In this document: positions 32,821 to 40,567 of the stretch, piece after piece | Layout of the letters: every line of letters starts with the position of its first letter | How positions within the stretch are numbered: position 1 is the first letter of the stretch | Notes under the pieces: generated by a model | The model's database searches: none | Told to the model about the DNA's origin: nothing | The model's input: only the letters and a program-made list of their open reading frames with translations | Assembly: GCF_023715565.1 (NCBI RefSeq) | Contig: NZ_JAMBOJ010000042.1 | Coordinates: forward strand, 1 to 42,749 | Length of the DNA stretch: 42,749 nt | Direction: 5' to 3' | From: Cytobacillus firmus | GTDB lineage: Bacteria > Bacillota > Bacilli > Bacillales > Cytobacillaceae | Program-made: the position numbers and the translations under genes

Positions 32821-32850
32821 GCTGGAGCCGGAATGGTTTCAGTATTCTTT
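32821..32850 (+). terminator. Likely yhf operon terminator
   Basis: CTGGAGCC (32822-32829) pairs with GGTTTCAG (32835-32842) using two wobbles around GGAAT. The following T-content is moderate, so termination may be partial. Confidence 0.55.
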
Positions 32851-32918
32851 GTATGTTTTCGAATTTTTTCAATTGCCACGGGAAAAGCTGTCAGCAGGAT
32901 AAAAAGAGGTTTTGCTTC

Positions 32919-33044
32919 ACCAATGAGGTCGCAGCTTCAACAGACCAGCAGGAGGATGCAGTAGGAAAGATTTCAGAAATGACCCTTCAGCTGAGCAGAC
33001 TTTCGAAATAGCTGGAACAGTCTGTGGAGAAGTTTAAAATATAA
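32919..33044 (+). pseudogene. Remnant of a methyl-accepting chemotaxis protein 3' end
   Basis: The frame beginning at 32919 reads TNEVAASTDQQEDAVGKISE, then MTLQLSRLSK, TAG, LEQSVEKFKI and TAA. The pattern VAAST(E/D)QQ...IS...L..L...LEQ.V.KF.I is the characteristic C-terminus of chemoreceptors. The 5' part is missing and the frame is broken by TAG at 33009-33011. A terminator follows, probably that of the lost gene. The flanking bases (32860-32918) show no further similarity. Confidence 0.7.
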
Positions 33045-33051
33045 AATGTAG

Positions 33052-33080
33052 GCCGTTCTCTAGGGAGTGCGGCTTTTTCT
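33052..33080 (+). terminator. Terminator after the chemoreceptor remnant
   Basis: GCCG (33052-33055) with CGGC (33070-33073), and inner CTC/GAG, followed by TTTTTCTTTT. Confidence 0.7.
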
Positions 33081-33219
33081 TTTATCTGCCTGTCCCTTTG
33101 TCCTATCCGGAAAATTAAACCATTTGAACGAGTTTCCTAAGTTGTCTCTAGGGAAAATACAAAGGGTAAGGAAAGGAGGGAAGTTTGGCTCCACATAATA
33201 CATAAAGAGGAGTGTCTAA

Positions 33220-33837
33220 ATGAAATGTATAAAATGGATTACAGCCGTTGCCGCCATGGTATTTGTGCTGAGCGTCAGCCAGCCGAAAGCAGATGCAGCT
33301 GTATTTAAGAATGGCTCAGCAGGCCCGGAAGTTACATATATTCAATCAGCATTGCAAAAGCTTGGGTATTTTAATACAGACCATACAGGGTATTATGGAA
33401 CGGTAACAGAGAACGCAGTAAGAAACTTTCAATATGATTTCGGTTTAGCTGCAGATGGCATCGTGGGAGTGAACACAGCAGAAATGCTTAGGAATGTGGA
33501 CATGCTGGCTCATGTCGTTTATGGGGAAGCGCGCGGGGAAAGCTATGAAGGCCAGGTGGCAGTTGCCGCTGTCATTCTCAATCGTATGGAGTCAAATGAA
33601 TTTCCGGATACATTCTCCAATGTGATTTTCCAAAAGAATGCCATTACAGCGGTGAATGATGGACAGTACTGGCTGCAGCCTGATGCTACAGCTTATCAGG
33701 CAGTAAAAGATGCCTTTGATGGATGGGATCCTACCGGCGGTGCTGTCTATTATTACAATCCTTATACAGCTACGGATCAATGGATATTTACTAGAACAGT
33801 CATTAAACAAATCGGCAGTCACAATTTTGCCTATTAA
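33220..33837 (+). CDS. SleB/CwlJ-family cell wall hydrolase, YkvT-like
   Basis: This 205-residue secreted protein has a signal peptide (about 1-27; cleaved near ADA-AVF), a peptidoglycan-binding domain (about 29-93; GSAGPEVTYIQSALQKLGYF) and a SleB catalytic domain (about 95-205; VVYGEARGESYEGQVAVAAV with candidate Glu103; VIFQKNAI). SleB-type enzymes are lytic transglycosylases; SleB itself acts in spore germination. The short form resembles B. subtilis YkvT more than SleB. RBS AGAGGAG. Single-gene unit with a hairpin after it. Confidence 0.87.
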   Translation: MKCIKWITAVAAMVFVLSVSQPKADAAVFKNGSAGPEVTYIQSALQKLGYFNTDHTGYYGTVTENAVRNFQYDFGLAADGIVGVNTAEMLRNVDMLAHVVYGEARGESYEGQVAVAAVILNRMESNEFPDTFSNVIFQKNAITAVNDGQYWLQPDATAYQAVKDAFDGWDPTGGAVYYYNPYTATDQWIFTRTVIKQIGSHNFAY

Positions 33838-33843
33838 AATTGA

Positions 33844-33876
33844 GGCACCTTACCTGCACAAACGGGAAAAGGTGCC
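33844..33876 (+). terminator. Hairpin after the SleB-type gene
   Basis: GGCACCTT (33844-33851) pairs perfectly with AAGGTGCC (33869-33876); a TTATCTAATTCT sequence follows, a weak T-tract. Confidence 0.65.
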
Positions 33877-33973
33877 TTATCTAATTCTGTAGGAAAATTC
33901 GAACCCAAATCTGGTAATTTTTATTACGAATATATTAAAAACGTCTTAATTTGTAACAAAAAAAGTGTTTTAC

Positions 33974-33990
33974 TGACATCTTTCTGTTAT
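33974..33990 (+). promoter_or_regulatory. Weak WalR-like box upstream of the LysM-3D gene
   Basis: TGACAT-N5-TGTTAT matches the WalR pattern TGTWAH-N5-TGTWAH at 10 of 12 positions. B. subtilis yocH, a LysM-3D protein, is a WalKR target, which makes the site interesting but not proven. Confidence 0.3.
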
Positions 33991-34037
33991 CTAAGGATGC
34001 TAATATGTTCCTATCAAGGGACATAAAAGGAGATATC

Positions 34038-34592
34038 ATGAAGAAATTAGTAATCTATCTAATCACAGCTGTTTTTCTATCGTTTGGATTTTCCAATGTC
34101 ACTTCAGCCGCAGGAAATACGTATACAGTAAAAAAGGGAGATACCCTTTGGGCCATCTCTAAAAAACATAACGTTACCGTAAACCAAATCAAATCTTGGA
34201 ATAAATTATCTTCAGATACAATAAAACCAAAGCAAGTGCTTAAAGTTACTGGAGCTGCAGCACCTAAAAAGACAGCTGTAAAGGCTGCATCAACGAAGTC
34301 TTATAAAGAAATTAAAGTAAAAGCAACGGCCTACACTGCCAGCTGCAAAGGCTGCAGCGGCATTACCTATACAGGAATTAACCTGAAAAAGAACCCGAAC
34401 GCCAAGGTTATTTCAGTCGATCCGAAAGTCATTCCATTAGGCTCTAAAGTTTACGTTCCAGGATATGGGGAAGCGATTGCGGGAGATAGAGGATCTGCCG
34501 TAAGAGGAAATAAAATTGATGTATTTATCCCGAACAAACAGCGTGCCCTTCAATGGGGAAGCAAGACAGTGACAATCAAAGTATATAAATAA
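34038..34592 (+). CDS. Secreted LysM and 3D-domain cell-wall protein, YocH-like
   Basis: This 184-residue protein has a signal peptide (about 1-24), one LysM repeat (about 28-72; YTVKKGDTLWAISKKHNV), a short Ala/Lys linker and a C-terminal 3D domain (about 95-184) with TAYTASCKGCSGITYTG, SVDPKVIPLG, AGDRGSAVRG and KIDVFIP, which supply the three conserved aspartates. 3D proteins are related to MltA-type or Rpf-like wall hydrolases; YocH acts on peptidoglycan. AAAGGAGAT precedes ATG 34038; the earlier in-frame start at 34005 lacks an RBS. A terminator follows at once. Confidence 0.9.
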   Translation: MKKLVIYLITAVFLSFGFSNVTSAAGNTYTVKKGDTLWAISKKHNVTVNQIKSWNKLSSDTIKPKQVLKVTGAAAPKKTAVKAASTKSYKEIKVKATAYTASCKGCSGITYTGINLKKNPNAKVISVDPKVIPLGSKVYVPGYGEAIAGDRGSAVRGNKIDVFIPNKQRALQWGSKTVTIKVYK

Positions 34593-34600
34593 TAAAATGA

Positions 34601-34630
34601 GAGAATCTCCCGAGCGGAGGCTCTTTTTTT
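34601..34630 (+). terminator. Terminator of the LysM-3D gene
   Basis: GAG (34601-34603) with CTC (34621-34623) flanks CTCC/GGAG (34607-34610 with 34616-34619), followed by seven Ts. Confidence 0.8.
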
Positions 34631-34664
34631 GTTTGGTAGATTGCTTTCTTAATAGGTGAACGCT

Positions 34665-34734
34665 GCAAATAGAAATAGTGAACCTGCAAATAGACCCTGA
34701 ATTTCTGCAAATAGGGCCAGCAATCAGCAAATAG
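34665..34734. repeat. Phased GCAAATAG array, block A (4 units)
   Basis: GCAAATAG begins at 34665, 34686, 34707 and 34727, spacing 21, 21 and 20. It is followed by the tail ATCCTTCCCCCCACGC, which recurs after block B, and has the head GTGAACGCTGCAAATAGAA, which recurs before block B. It forms one module with the terminator-like hairpin preceding it. Confidence 0.85.
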
Positions 34735-34755
34735 CATCCTTCCCCCCACGCAAAG

Positions 34756-34789
34756 GAGAGCATCTTCCCGTATGGGAGTCTCTCTTTTT
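34756..34789 (+). terminator. Terminator-like hairpin between the two repeat blocks
   Basis: GAGAG (34756-34760) pairs with CTCTC (34780-34784), enclosing TCCC/GGGA (34766-34769 with 34774-34777), followed by five Ts. It resembles the hairpin at 34601-34630 and may be its duplicate. Confidence 0.6.
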
Positions 34790-34823
34790 AGATGGGAGGA
34801 ATGCTCGCGAAATTGTGAACGCT

Positions 34824-35201
34824 GCAAATAGAATCAGCGAACCTGCAAATAGATCGAGCAAAAATGCAAATAGCCGCCGAACTTCTGCAAATAGACCAGC
34901 AAAAATGCAAATAGCCGCCGGACTTCTGCAAATAGACCAGCAAAAATGCAAATAGCCGCCGAACTTCTGCAAATAGAGCAGCAAAAATGCAAATAGCCCC
35001 CGAACCTCTGCAAATAGACCAGCAAAAATGCAAATAGCCCCTGAATTTCTGCAAATAGGGCCAGCAATCAGCAAATAGCCACCGGACTTCTGCAAATAGA
35101 CCAGCAAAAATGCAAATAGCCGCCGAACTTCTGCAAATAGACCATCAAAAAATGCAAATAGCCCCCGAACTTCCGCAAATAGGCCAGCAATCACCAAATA
35201 A
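34824..35201. repeat. Phased GCAAATAG array, block B (about 18-19 units)
   Basis: GCAAATAG recurs at 34824, 34845, 34866, 34887, 34907, 34928, 34948, 34969, 34989, 35010, 35030, 35051, 35071, 35092, 35112, 35133, 35154 and 35175, with a decayed unit near 35195. Spacing alternates 20 and 21 in most of the array, so the true unit is 41 bases with two half-units (AGACCAGCAAAAAT and AGCCGCCGAACTTCT linkers). All three leftward frames are open because the unit lacks stop codons; I do not regard them as genes. Confidence 0.9.
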
Positions 35202-35236
35202 ATCCTTCTCCCCACGCGAAGAAGAGAATCTACCTA

Positions 35237-35480
35237 TATTTATAATTACCCCGCTAAAGTTTATTTACTGAGATTTGCCTGAAAAACACTTCTAGTCCAA
35301 ATAGAGTGGTAACACTCTCTTCTGAAGTCCTTATTACTCATTGAGATACATGAATATTTACTCATTTTTGCATATTTACTCAATTTTTACAAATATCAGA
35401 TTGTATGCCAAAAAGAAGAGTGATTTACTAGAGTGGTAGTGTATGTAAGCGTTATAAAATAAGAAATAGGAGAGGATTAT
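35237..35480. other. AT-rich regulatory region upstream of the secreted nuclease
   Basis: No gene is seen. ATATTTACTCA occurs twice, 18 bases apart (35354 and 35372), with a related ATTACTCATT near 35333. The second copy leads into TTTTTACA, so that TTTACT-N5-TTTACA resembles part of a PhoP box. TTATAAAAT near 35452 could be a -10. These sites are tentative. Confidence 0.35.
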
Positions 35481-38261
35481 ATGATAGAGAAGCAGCGCAT
35501 AAAGTTCATTAGCTTTATGAGTATTTGTGCATTTATTCTTAGTCTATTCAGTCCGTTTGCCATGGCTAGTGCAGAAGAATTGAAGTCTGTGGCAGAAGCG
35601 ATTGCGGATAATAACGGAACAGCAACGGTTGAAGGATATATTGTGGGAACAACCGCTAATGGGCCGAAATATACCCATACTGGCCCATTTTCAGTAAATA
35701 CAAATTTGGCCATTGCCGATTCCCCAAGTGAAACCGACCCCAGTAAAATACTGCCGGTTCAATTGCCGAGTAATTTTATCAGGACAGAGCTGAATTTAAA
35801 GGACAACCCGGATCACCTCGGAAAAAAGGTCCAGATTACAGGCTCTCTTGAAGCATATTTTACGGTCCCGGGTTTAAAAAGCCCAACAGCTTACACGTTT
35901 GCAGAAGATACTGGCATACCACAGGTTACAGCGGTTACAGCTTCCCCTGAAGCGGGTCCTGTTAAAGCTGGAACAGCAGTAGAACTATCGACCTCCACTG
36001 ATGGTGCAGTAATTCATTATACAGTTGATGGATCAGAACCAACGGCTGAAAGCACAGTATATTCCGATCCAATCATCATTAATGAAGAAACGACAATTAA
36101 AGCGATAGCAATCAAAGACGGTTTAACAGACAGCAAGGTATCAGTATTTCAGTACATGATTGGGCTGGAGGATTTGCGCATTCATGATATTCAAGGTGCC
36201 GGCCACTATTCCCCATATGCGAACCAGCAGGTTACAGATGTTGAAGGAATTGTCACCATGGTGGTGGACAGCAGCAATTTCTACATGCAGGATCAGCAGC
36301 CTGATGAGGATGAAAAAACATCAGAAGGAATCCTCGTTTACAAAAAGGGTCACGGTGTATCAGCAGGAGATGTGGTATCCGTATCAGGACAGGTTAAAGA
36401 GTGGGTGCTTGACGGCTATGCTGAAAAGCTTGAGACAGATTTGCCTGTAACCGAAATTAATGCCTCAGCCATCAATAAATTAGCTTCAGGTCAGGAGCTT
36501 CCGGCCCCAGTCATTCTAAGTAAAGAGAACCTGCCAACTGAAGTGATCGATAACGATGGCTTTGGTGAGTTTGATCCGGAAGAGGATGGCATCGATTTTT
36601 TTGAAAGTCTGGAAGGCATGCTGGTTCAGGTGGACAACGCTAAAGTAGTTGCTCCGCAAAATTACGGTGAGCTTGTAGTTGTTCCTGGAGATGTGGATAC
36701 AAACACAACGGCAGGCGGACTGCGCATTTCAGAAAACGATTTTAACCCGGAGCGAATCACTCTTGATATTGACGATGAAGACTTTGTTGCCAAAATGGGC
36801 GACAGCTTCAAAGGAAGCATCCAGGGTGTTGTCAGCTACGGCTTCAGTAACTATAAAGTATTAAGTGATGCAGACGCATTGCCAGAATTTGTTGAAGGCT
36901 CTGCAGTAAGAGAAGAGACCAGTCTTACATCAGAAGAAGACAAACTGACTATTGCTTCCTATAATGTTGAAAACTTCTCAACCAAAACGGATGCGGAAAA
37001 GGTTACAAGATTAGCAGAAGCAATTGTTGACAACATGAAACAGCCGGATATTATCGGCCTGACAGAAGTTCAGGATAATGACGGACCAACAGATAGCGGC
37101 ACAACAGAAGCGGACCAAAGTGCTGCATTATTAATTGCAAAAATTAAAGAGCTTGGCGGTCCAGCCTACACATATACAGACATCGCCCCGATAGATAAAC
37201 AGGATGGCGGTCAGCCTGGAGGAAACATCCGTGTCGGCTTCCTTTATAACACAGAACGGGTAACCTTAGCCCCGGGAGAAAAAGGGTCAGCAACTGATGC
37301 AGTTGATTTTGAAAACGGCAAACTGACGCTAAACCCAGGGCGTATTGATCCAACAAACGAAGCCTTTGAAAATAGCCGTAAAGCATTAGCCGCGCAGTTC
37401 GAATTCCAGGGCGAAAACGTCATTGTAGTAGCTAATCACTTTAACTCAAAAGGCGGAGATCTTCCGTTATTCGGTAAGGTGCAGCCGCCAGTCTTAAACA
37501 GTGAAATCCAGCGCATGAAAATCGCTAACGTGGTTAACGGCTTTGTAAAGGAAGTTAAAGCTGAAGACCCTGATGCGAATATCGTCCTGCTTGGGGACTT
37601 TAATGATTTTGAATTCTCTAAGCCTTTACAGGCACTGAAGGGTGCGGAACTGACGAATATGATTGAAAAAGTTCCAGCAGAAGAGCGCTATACTTACAAT
37701 TATCAGGGAAATGCACAGGTACTGGATCATATTTTAGTATCCAACAATCTGGCTGAGAAAACAGAAGTTGATATTCTTCACATCAACTCAGGCTTCATGG
37801 AAGAGCACGGCCGTGCAAGTGACCATGACCCTGTCCTGATTCAGACAAGCCTAAAGCCTGCAGCCAAGCCGGAAGAGCCTAAATATGATCATATTTTCAA
37901 TCTGGTAAACTATCATGCAAAGAAATTCGTGGTAGGACAACATAATGCATTAGTTGTAATGGATGCAAATTCCCGTCTCTCAGAAGGACTATGGCTGAAA
38001 AAATCAGCTGCAGTGAAAGGCGAAGGCCTAAAACATACAAAAGTCGTCATCAGCTCCGCTAACAAAGGGGCAGTTGTGGATCTGACAGGATCAGAAATTA
38101 AAGAAGTCATGATCGAAAGTGACAAAGTCGTGGAAATCCGCGGTGCTGAAAATGTGCAGAAATGGACACTTGGCAAAAAAGCGGATCCATCTCATATTAT
38201 TTTCAAAGATTCAGACGGGGAGATAATGGAGTCTCCTTATGAGGATGAGAAAGCGGCATAA
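35481..38261 (+). CDS. Secreted multidomain endonuclease/phosphatase, YhcR-like N-terminal half
   Basis: This 926-residue exported protein has a signal peptide (1-31, MASA before EE), an OB-like domain (about 35-145), a chitobiase-type beta sandwich (about 150-225; HYTVDGSEPTAESTVYSDPI), an ExeM-like OB domain (about 230-470) and an endonuclease/exonuclease/phosphatase domain (about 485-790). The last has N495-E497-N498 (NVEN), E529 (LTEVQ), H653 (NHFNSKGGD), D706-N708 (GDFND) and D781-H782-D783 (SDHDP), all catalytic or metal residues of this fold. The C-terminal 807-915 region resembles the end of the next protein. There is no sortase or S-layer signal. It probably degrades extracellular nucleic acid. 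B. subtilis YhcR joins this nuclease and a nucleotidase in one protein. Confidence 0.88.
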   Translation: MIEKQRIKFISFMSICAFILSLFSPFAMASAEELKSVAEAIADNNGTATVEGYIVGTTANGPKYTHTGPFSVNTNLAIADSPSETDPSKILPVQLPSNFIRTELNLKDNPDHLGKKVQITGSLEAYFTVPGLKSPTAYTFAEDTGIPQVTAVTASPEAGPVKAGTAVELSTSTDGAVIHYTVDGSEPTAESTVYSDPIIINEETTIKAIAIKDGLTDSKVSVFQYMIGLEDLRIHDIQGAGHYSPYANQQVTDVEGIVTMVVDSSNFYMQDQQPDEDEKTSEGILVYKKGHGVSAGDVVSVSGQVKEWVLDGYAEKLETDLPVTEINASAINKLASGQELPAPVILSKENLPTEVIDNDGFGEFDPEEDGIDFFESLEGMLVQVDNAKVVAPQNYGELVVVPGDVDTNTTAGGLRISENDFNPERITLDIDDEDFVAKMGDSFKGSIQGVVSYGFSNYKVLSDADALPEFVEGSAVREETSLTSEEDKLTIASYNVENFSTKTDAEKVTRLAEAIVDNMKQPDIIGLTEVQDNDGPTDSGTTEADQSAALLIAKIKELGGPAYTYTDIAPIDKQDGGQPGGNIRVGFLYNTERVTLAPGEKGSATDAVDFENGKLTLNPGRIDPTNEAFENSRKALAAQFEFQGENVIVVANHFNSKGGDLPLFGKVQPPVLNSEIQRMKIANVVNGFVKEVKAEDPDANIVLLGDFNDFEFSKPLQALKGAELTNMIEKVPAEERYTYNYQGNAQVLDHILVSNNLAEKTEVDILHINSGFMEEHGRASDHDPVLIQTSLKPAAKPEEPKYDHIFNLVNYHAKKFVVGQHNALVVMDANSRLSEGLWLKKSAAVKGEGLKHTKVVISSANKGAVVDLTGSEIKEVMIESDKVVEIRGAENVQKWTLGKKADPSHIIFKDSDGEIMESPYEDEKAA

Positions 38262-38268
38262 CAGAGTA

Positions 38269-38290
38269 GCCGGAGTGCAGCAGCTCCGGC
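38269..38290 (+). other. Intercistronic hairpin
   Basis: GCCGGAG (38269-38275) pairs perfectly with CTCCGGC (38284-38290) around an 8-base loop, without a T-tract. It may stabilise the upstream mRNA or tune expression of the nucleotidase rather than terminate. Confidence 0.6.
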
Positions 38291-38322
38291 CTTCAATCCG
38301 AAAATGGAAAGGAGCATTTATT

Positions 38323-40302
38323 ATGAAATTACCTATTAAAGTATTATCAACAGTAGCCTTATCAGCAGCATTAACCATCTCTACAGCCATTCCGGCAGGC
38401 CTGGTTTCAGCAAATGATACTCCAGCTTCAGATTTCACACTTTCTTTAATGCATACCAATGACACACACGCCAATATGGACAATGCCGCAAAGAAAGTGA
38501 CGGCAGTAAAGGAAGTAAGAGAAGCAAATCCGGATGCCCTGCTGATTGATGCAGGAGATGTGTTTACCGGAACTTTATATTTTAATAAATTCCTAGGACA
38601 AGCTGATCTTGAATTTATGAATCTCATGGGCTATGACATGATGACTTTCGGTAATCATGAGTTCGATTTGGGTTCAAGTGCGGAAGGTCACAAAGCACTG
38701 GCTGACTTCATAAAAGGTGCACAATTCCCATTCGTCAGTTCAAATGTGAACTTCTCTGAAGATGCCAACCTGCAGGGTTTATTCAGTGATCTTATATCGA
38801 GTGACCCTGAGGATGGAAAAATATATAATGGCATCATTAAAGAAGTGAATGGCGAAAAAGTAGGATTCTTTGGATTAACGACAGCTGAAACAGCAAGCAT
38901 ATCCAGTCCAGGTAATGTTACCTTCGAAAATTATCTTGAAGAAGCAGAAAAGGCTGTAGCAGCATTCGAAGGCATGGGAATCAATAAAATAGTGGCTGTA
39001 ACTCACATTGGCTATGATGATAATCCAAATGTGGATAATGATTTAATATTGGCTGCTCAGGTAGATGGGATTGATGTGATCGTGGGGGGACACAGCCATA
39101 CGCAATTAGATGAGCCGGTGGTTGTGGCAGAAGACGAAACAGGTGCAGCAAAGGATCCTACTGTCATTGTTCAAGCCGGCCAGTACAATAATTACCTCGG
39201 AACGCTGGATGTACAATTTGACGAGGCAGGAAAAGTCGTTGGGCACGCTGGCCAGCTTATTAATATAGCGGATAAAGCAGAGGACCCTGAGGCGGCAGTG
39301 CTTCTTGAAAAGTACTCTTCCCAAATAGAAGAATTAAAGAACGAGGAAATCGGAGCAGAAACTTTGGCTGCCCTTGAGAATCCCCGTACAAGCGGAGACA
39401 ACACAGGACCAAGTGTACGGAAAAATGAAACACCACTGGGCAATCTGATTACAGACGGCATGCTGGCAAAAGCAAAGCAGTATGACAGCAATGTAATCAT
39501 GGCACTTCAAAATGGAGGCGGAATTCGTGCGGGTATTGACGCAGGGCCAATCACTGTTGGCGAAGTAATCACGGTTCTTCCATTTGGCAATACATTAGCC
39601 ACTATGGAGGTAACGGGAGCTGAATTGAAAGAGGCCTTTGAAATCAGCGTGGGACAATATCCTGCAGAAAATGGCGGCTTCCTGCACGTGTCAGGTGCAA
39701 AAGTAAAATTCGATTCGACTAAACCTGCCGGTGAGCGGATTGTTTCGATTGAATATAGGAATGAACAGGGCACATACACTGAAATCCAGGACAATCAATC
39801 CTACACAATTGCTACGAATGCATTCACAGCCAAAGGCGGAGATGGATATACAGTCTTCGAAAAAGCATACCAGGAGGGCAGGGTAACAGATCTTGGACTC
39901 TCTGACTGGGAAAACTTTGCAGAACACCTATCGGGCCTGGGTACTATCACACCCGCAGTGGAAGGGCGCATTGTAGATGTGGACAGCCTGCCTCCTGAAA
40001 CAGAGCTGGAATTCGAAAAGGAATATAATCTTACGGATGATAAAAAGAAGAAATTAGTAGTGAATAAGGTTTCCTTTATTAATGTGGAAAAAACCGCAAA
40101 AATCAAAAATGGCATCTGGCTCAAAAATTCTGCTGTCCTGCAGGGTGATGGCCTTAAAAATGTGAATGTCCGTGTAACACCTAAGAAAGAGCCAATCATC
40201 GTAGACTTTAGCGGTGCTGAAGTGAAAGAGGTCATTATTGAGAAAAGTGATTTAGTGGAGCTTCGAGGAGCGGAGAATATTAAAAAGCTTACTATCAAAT
40301 AA
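38323..40302 (+). CDS. Secreted 5'-nucleotidase/2',3'-cyclic phosphodiesterase-like protein
   Basis: This 659-residue exported metallophosphoesterase has a signal peptide (about 1-30). The N-terminal metal site is D47-x-H49 (TNDTHA), D79 (DAGDVFTG), N111-H112 (GNHEFD) and VGGHSHT. The 5_nucleotid_C domain (about 360-550) has NGGGIRAGI and ends with TAKGGDGYTVF. The C-terminal 568-659 region is shared with the preceding nuclease. It would release nucleosides and phosphate from nucleotides made by that nuclease. RBS AAAGGAG at 8 bases before ATG 38323. It forms an operon with the nuclease and ends at a strong terminator. Confidence 0.92.
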   Translation: MKLPIKVLSTVALSAALTISTAIPAGLVSANDTPASDFTLSLMHTNDTHANMDNAAKKVTAVKEVREANPDALLIDAGDVFTGTLYFNKFLGQADLEFMNLMGYDMMTFGNHEFDLGSSAEGHKALADFIKGAQFPFVSSNVNFSEDANLQGLFSDLISSDPEDGKIYNGIIKEVNGEKVGFFGLTTAETASISSPGNVTFENYLEEAEKAVAAFEGMGINKIVAVTHIGYDDNPNVDNDLILAAQVDGIDVIVGGHSHTQLDEPVVVAEDETGAAKDPTVIVQAGQYNNYLGTLDVQFDEAGKVVGHAGQLINIADKAEDPEAAVLLEKYSSQIEELKNEEIGAETLAALENPRTSGDNTGPSVRKNETPLGNLITDGMLAKAKQYDSNVIMALQNGGGIRAGIDAGPITVGEVITVLPFGNTLATMEVTGAELKEAFEISVGQYPAENGGFLHVSGAKVKFDSTKPAGERIVSIEYRNEQGTYTEIQDNQSYTIATNAFTAKGGDGYTVFEKAYQEGRVTDLGLSDWENFAEHLSGLGTITPAVEGRIVDVDSLPPETELEFEKEYNLTDDKKKKLVVNKVSFINVEKTAKIKNGIWLKNSAVLQGDGLKNVNVRVTPKKEPIIVDFSGAEVKEVIIEKSDLVELRGAENIKKLTIK

Positions 40303-40359
40303 ATTCTCTGAATGGGGATAATAAAACGTCTCTTTGCTTTTTCTAATCCAAGTGAATCA

Positions 40360-40406
40360 AGAGCAGGACTTAGCAAACTATCTTTGCAGAGTCCTGTTCT
40401 TTTTTG
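40360..40406 (+). terminator. Terminator of the nuclease-nucleotidase operon
   Basis: AGAGCAGGACT (40360-40370) pairs with AGTCCTGTTCT (40390-40400), an 11-bp stem with one wobble and inner GCAAA/TTTGC, followed by T6. Confidence 0.92.
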
Positions 40407-40567
40407 TTTCCTAATACATTCTGTGATTGAGCATAAAGACAGAAACTAAAGGTTAGATCAATATGATTTTAACTTTATTCCATTCTGGATAATCAGCCGT
40501 CCTTCATGTACGCTAAGAGAAATGGAATTTCCTACTAAAATAGTATTTTTTCCAGAGGAGGACAGTT

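Noticed and set aside
34824-35201. CRISPR array
   Set aside because: The repeat is only about 9 bases, the intervening stretches are themselves repeated, and no cas gene is present.
34724-35215. Long leftward reading frames encoding repetitive aromatic peptides (FAEVRGLFAF and similar) over the repeat array
   Set aside because: They are open in all three leftward frames only because the 41-base repeat lacks stop codons; there is no RBS and no plausible protein composition.
35354-35390. PhoP box before the nuclease-nucleotidase operon
   Set aside because: Only one TTTACT-N5-TTTACA pair fits the 11-base register; the four-repeat box is not complete, so phosphate control is not claimed.
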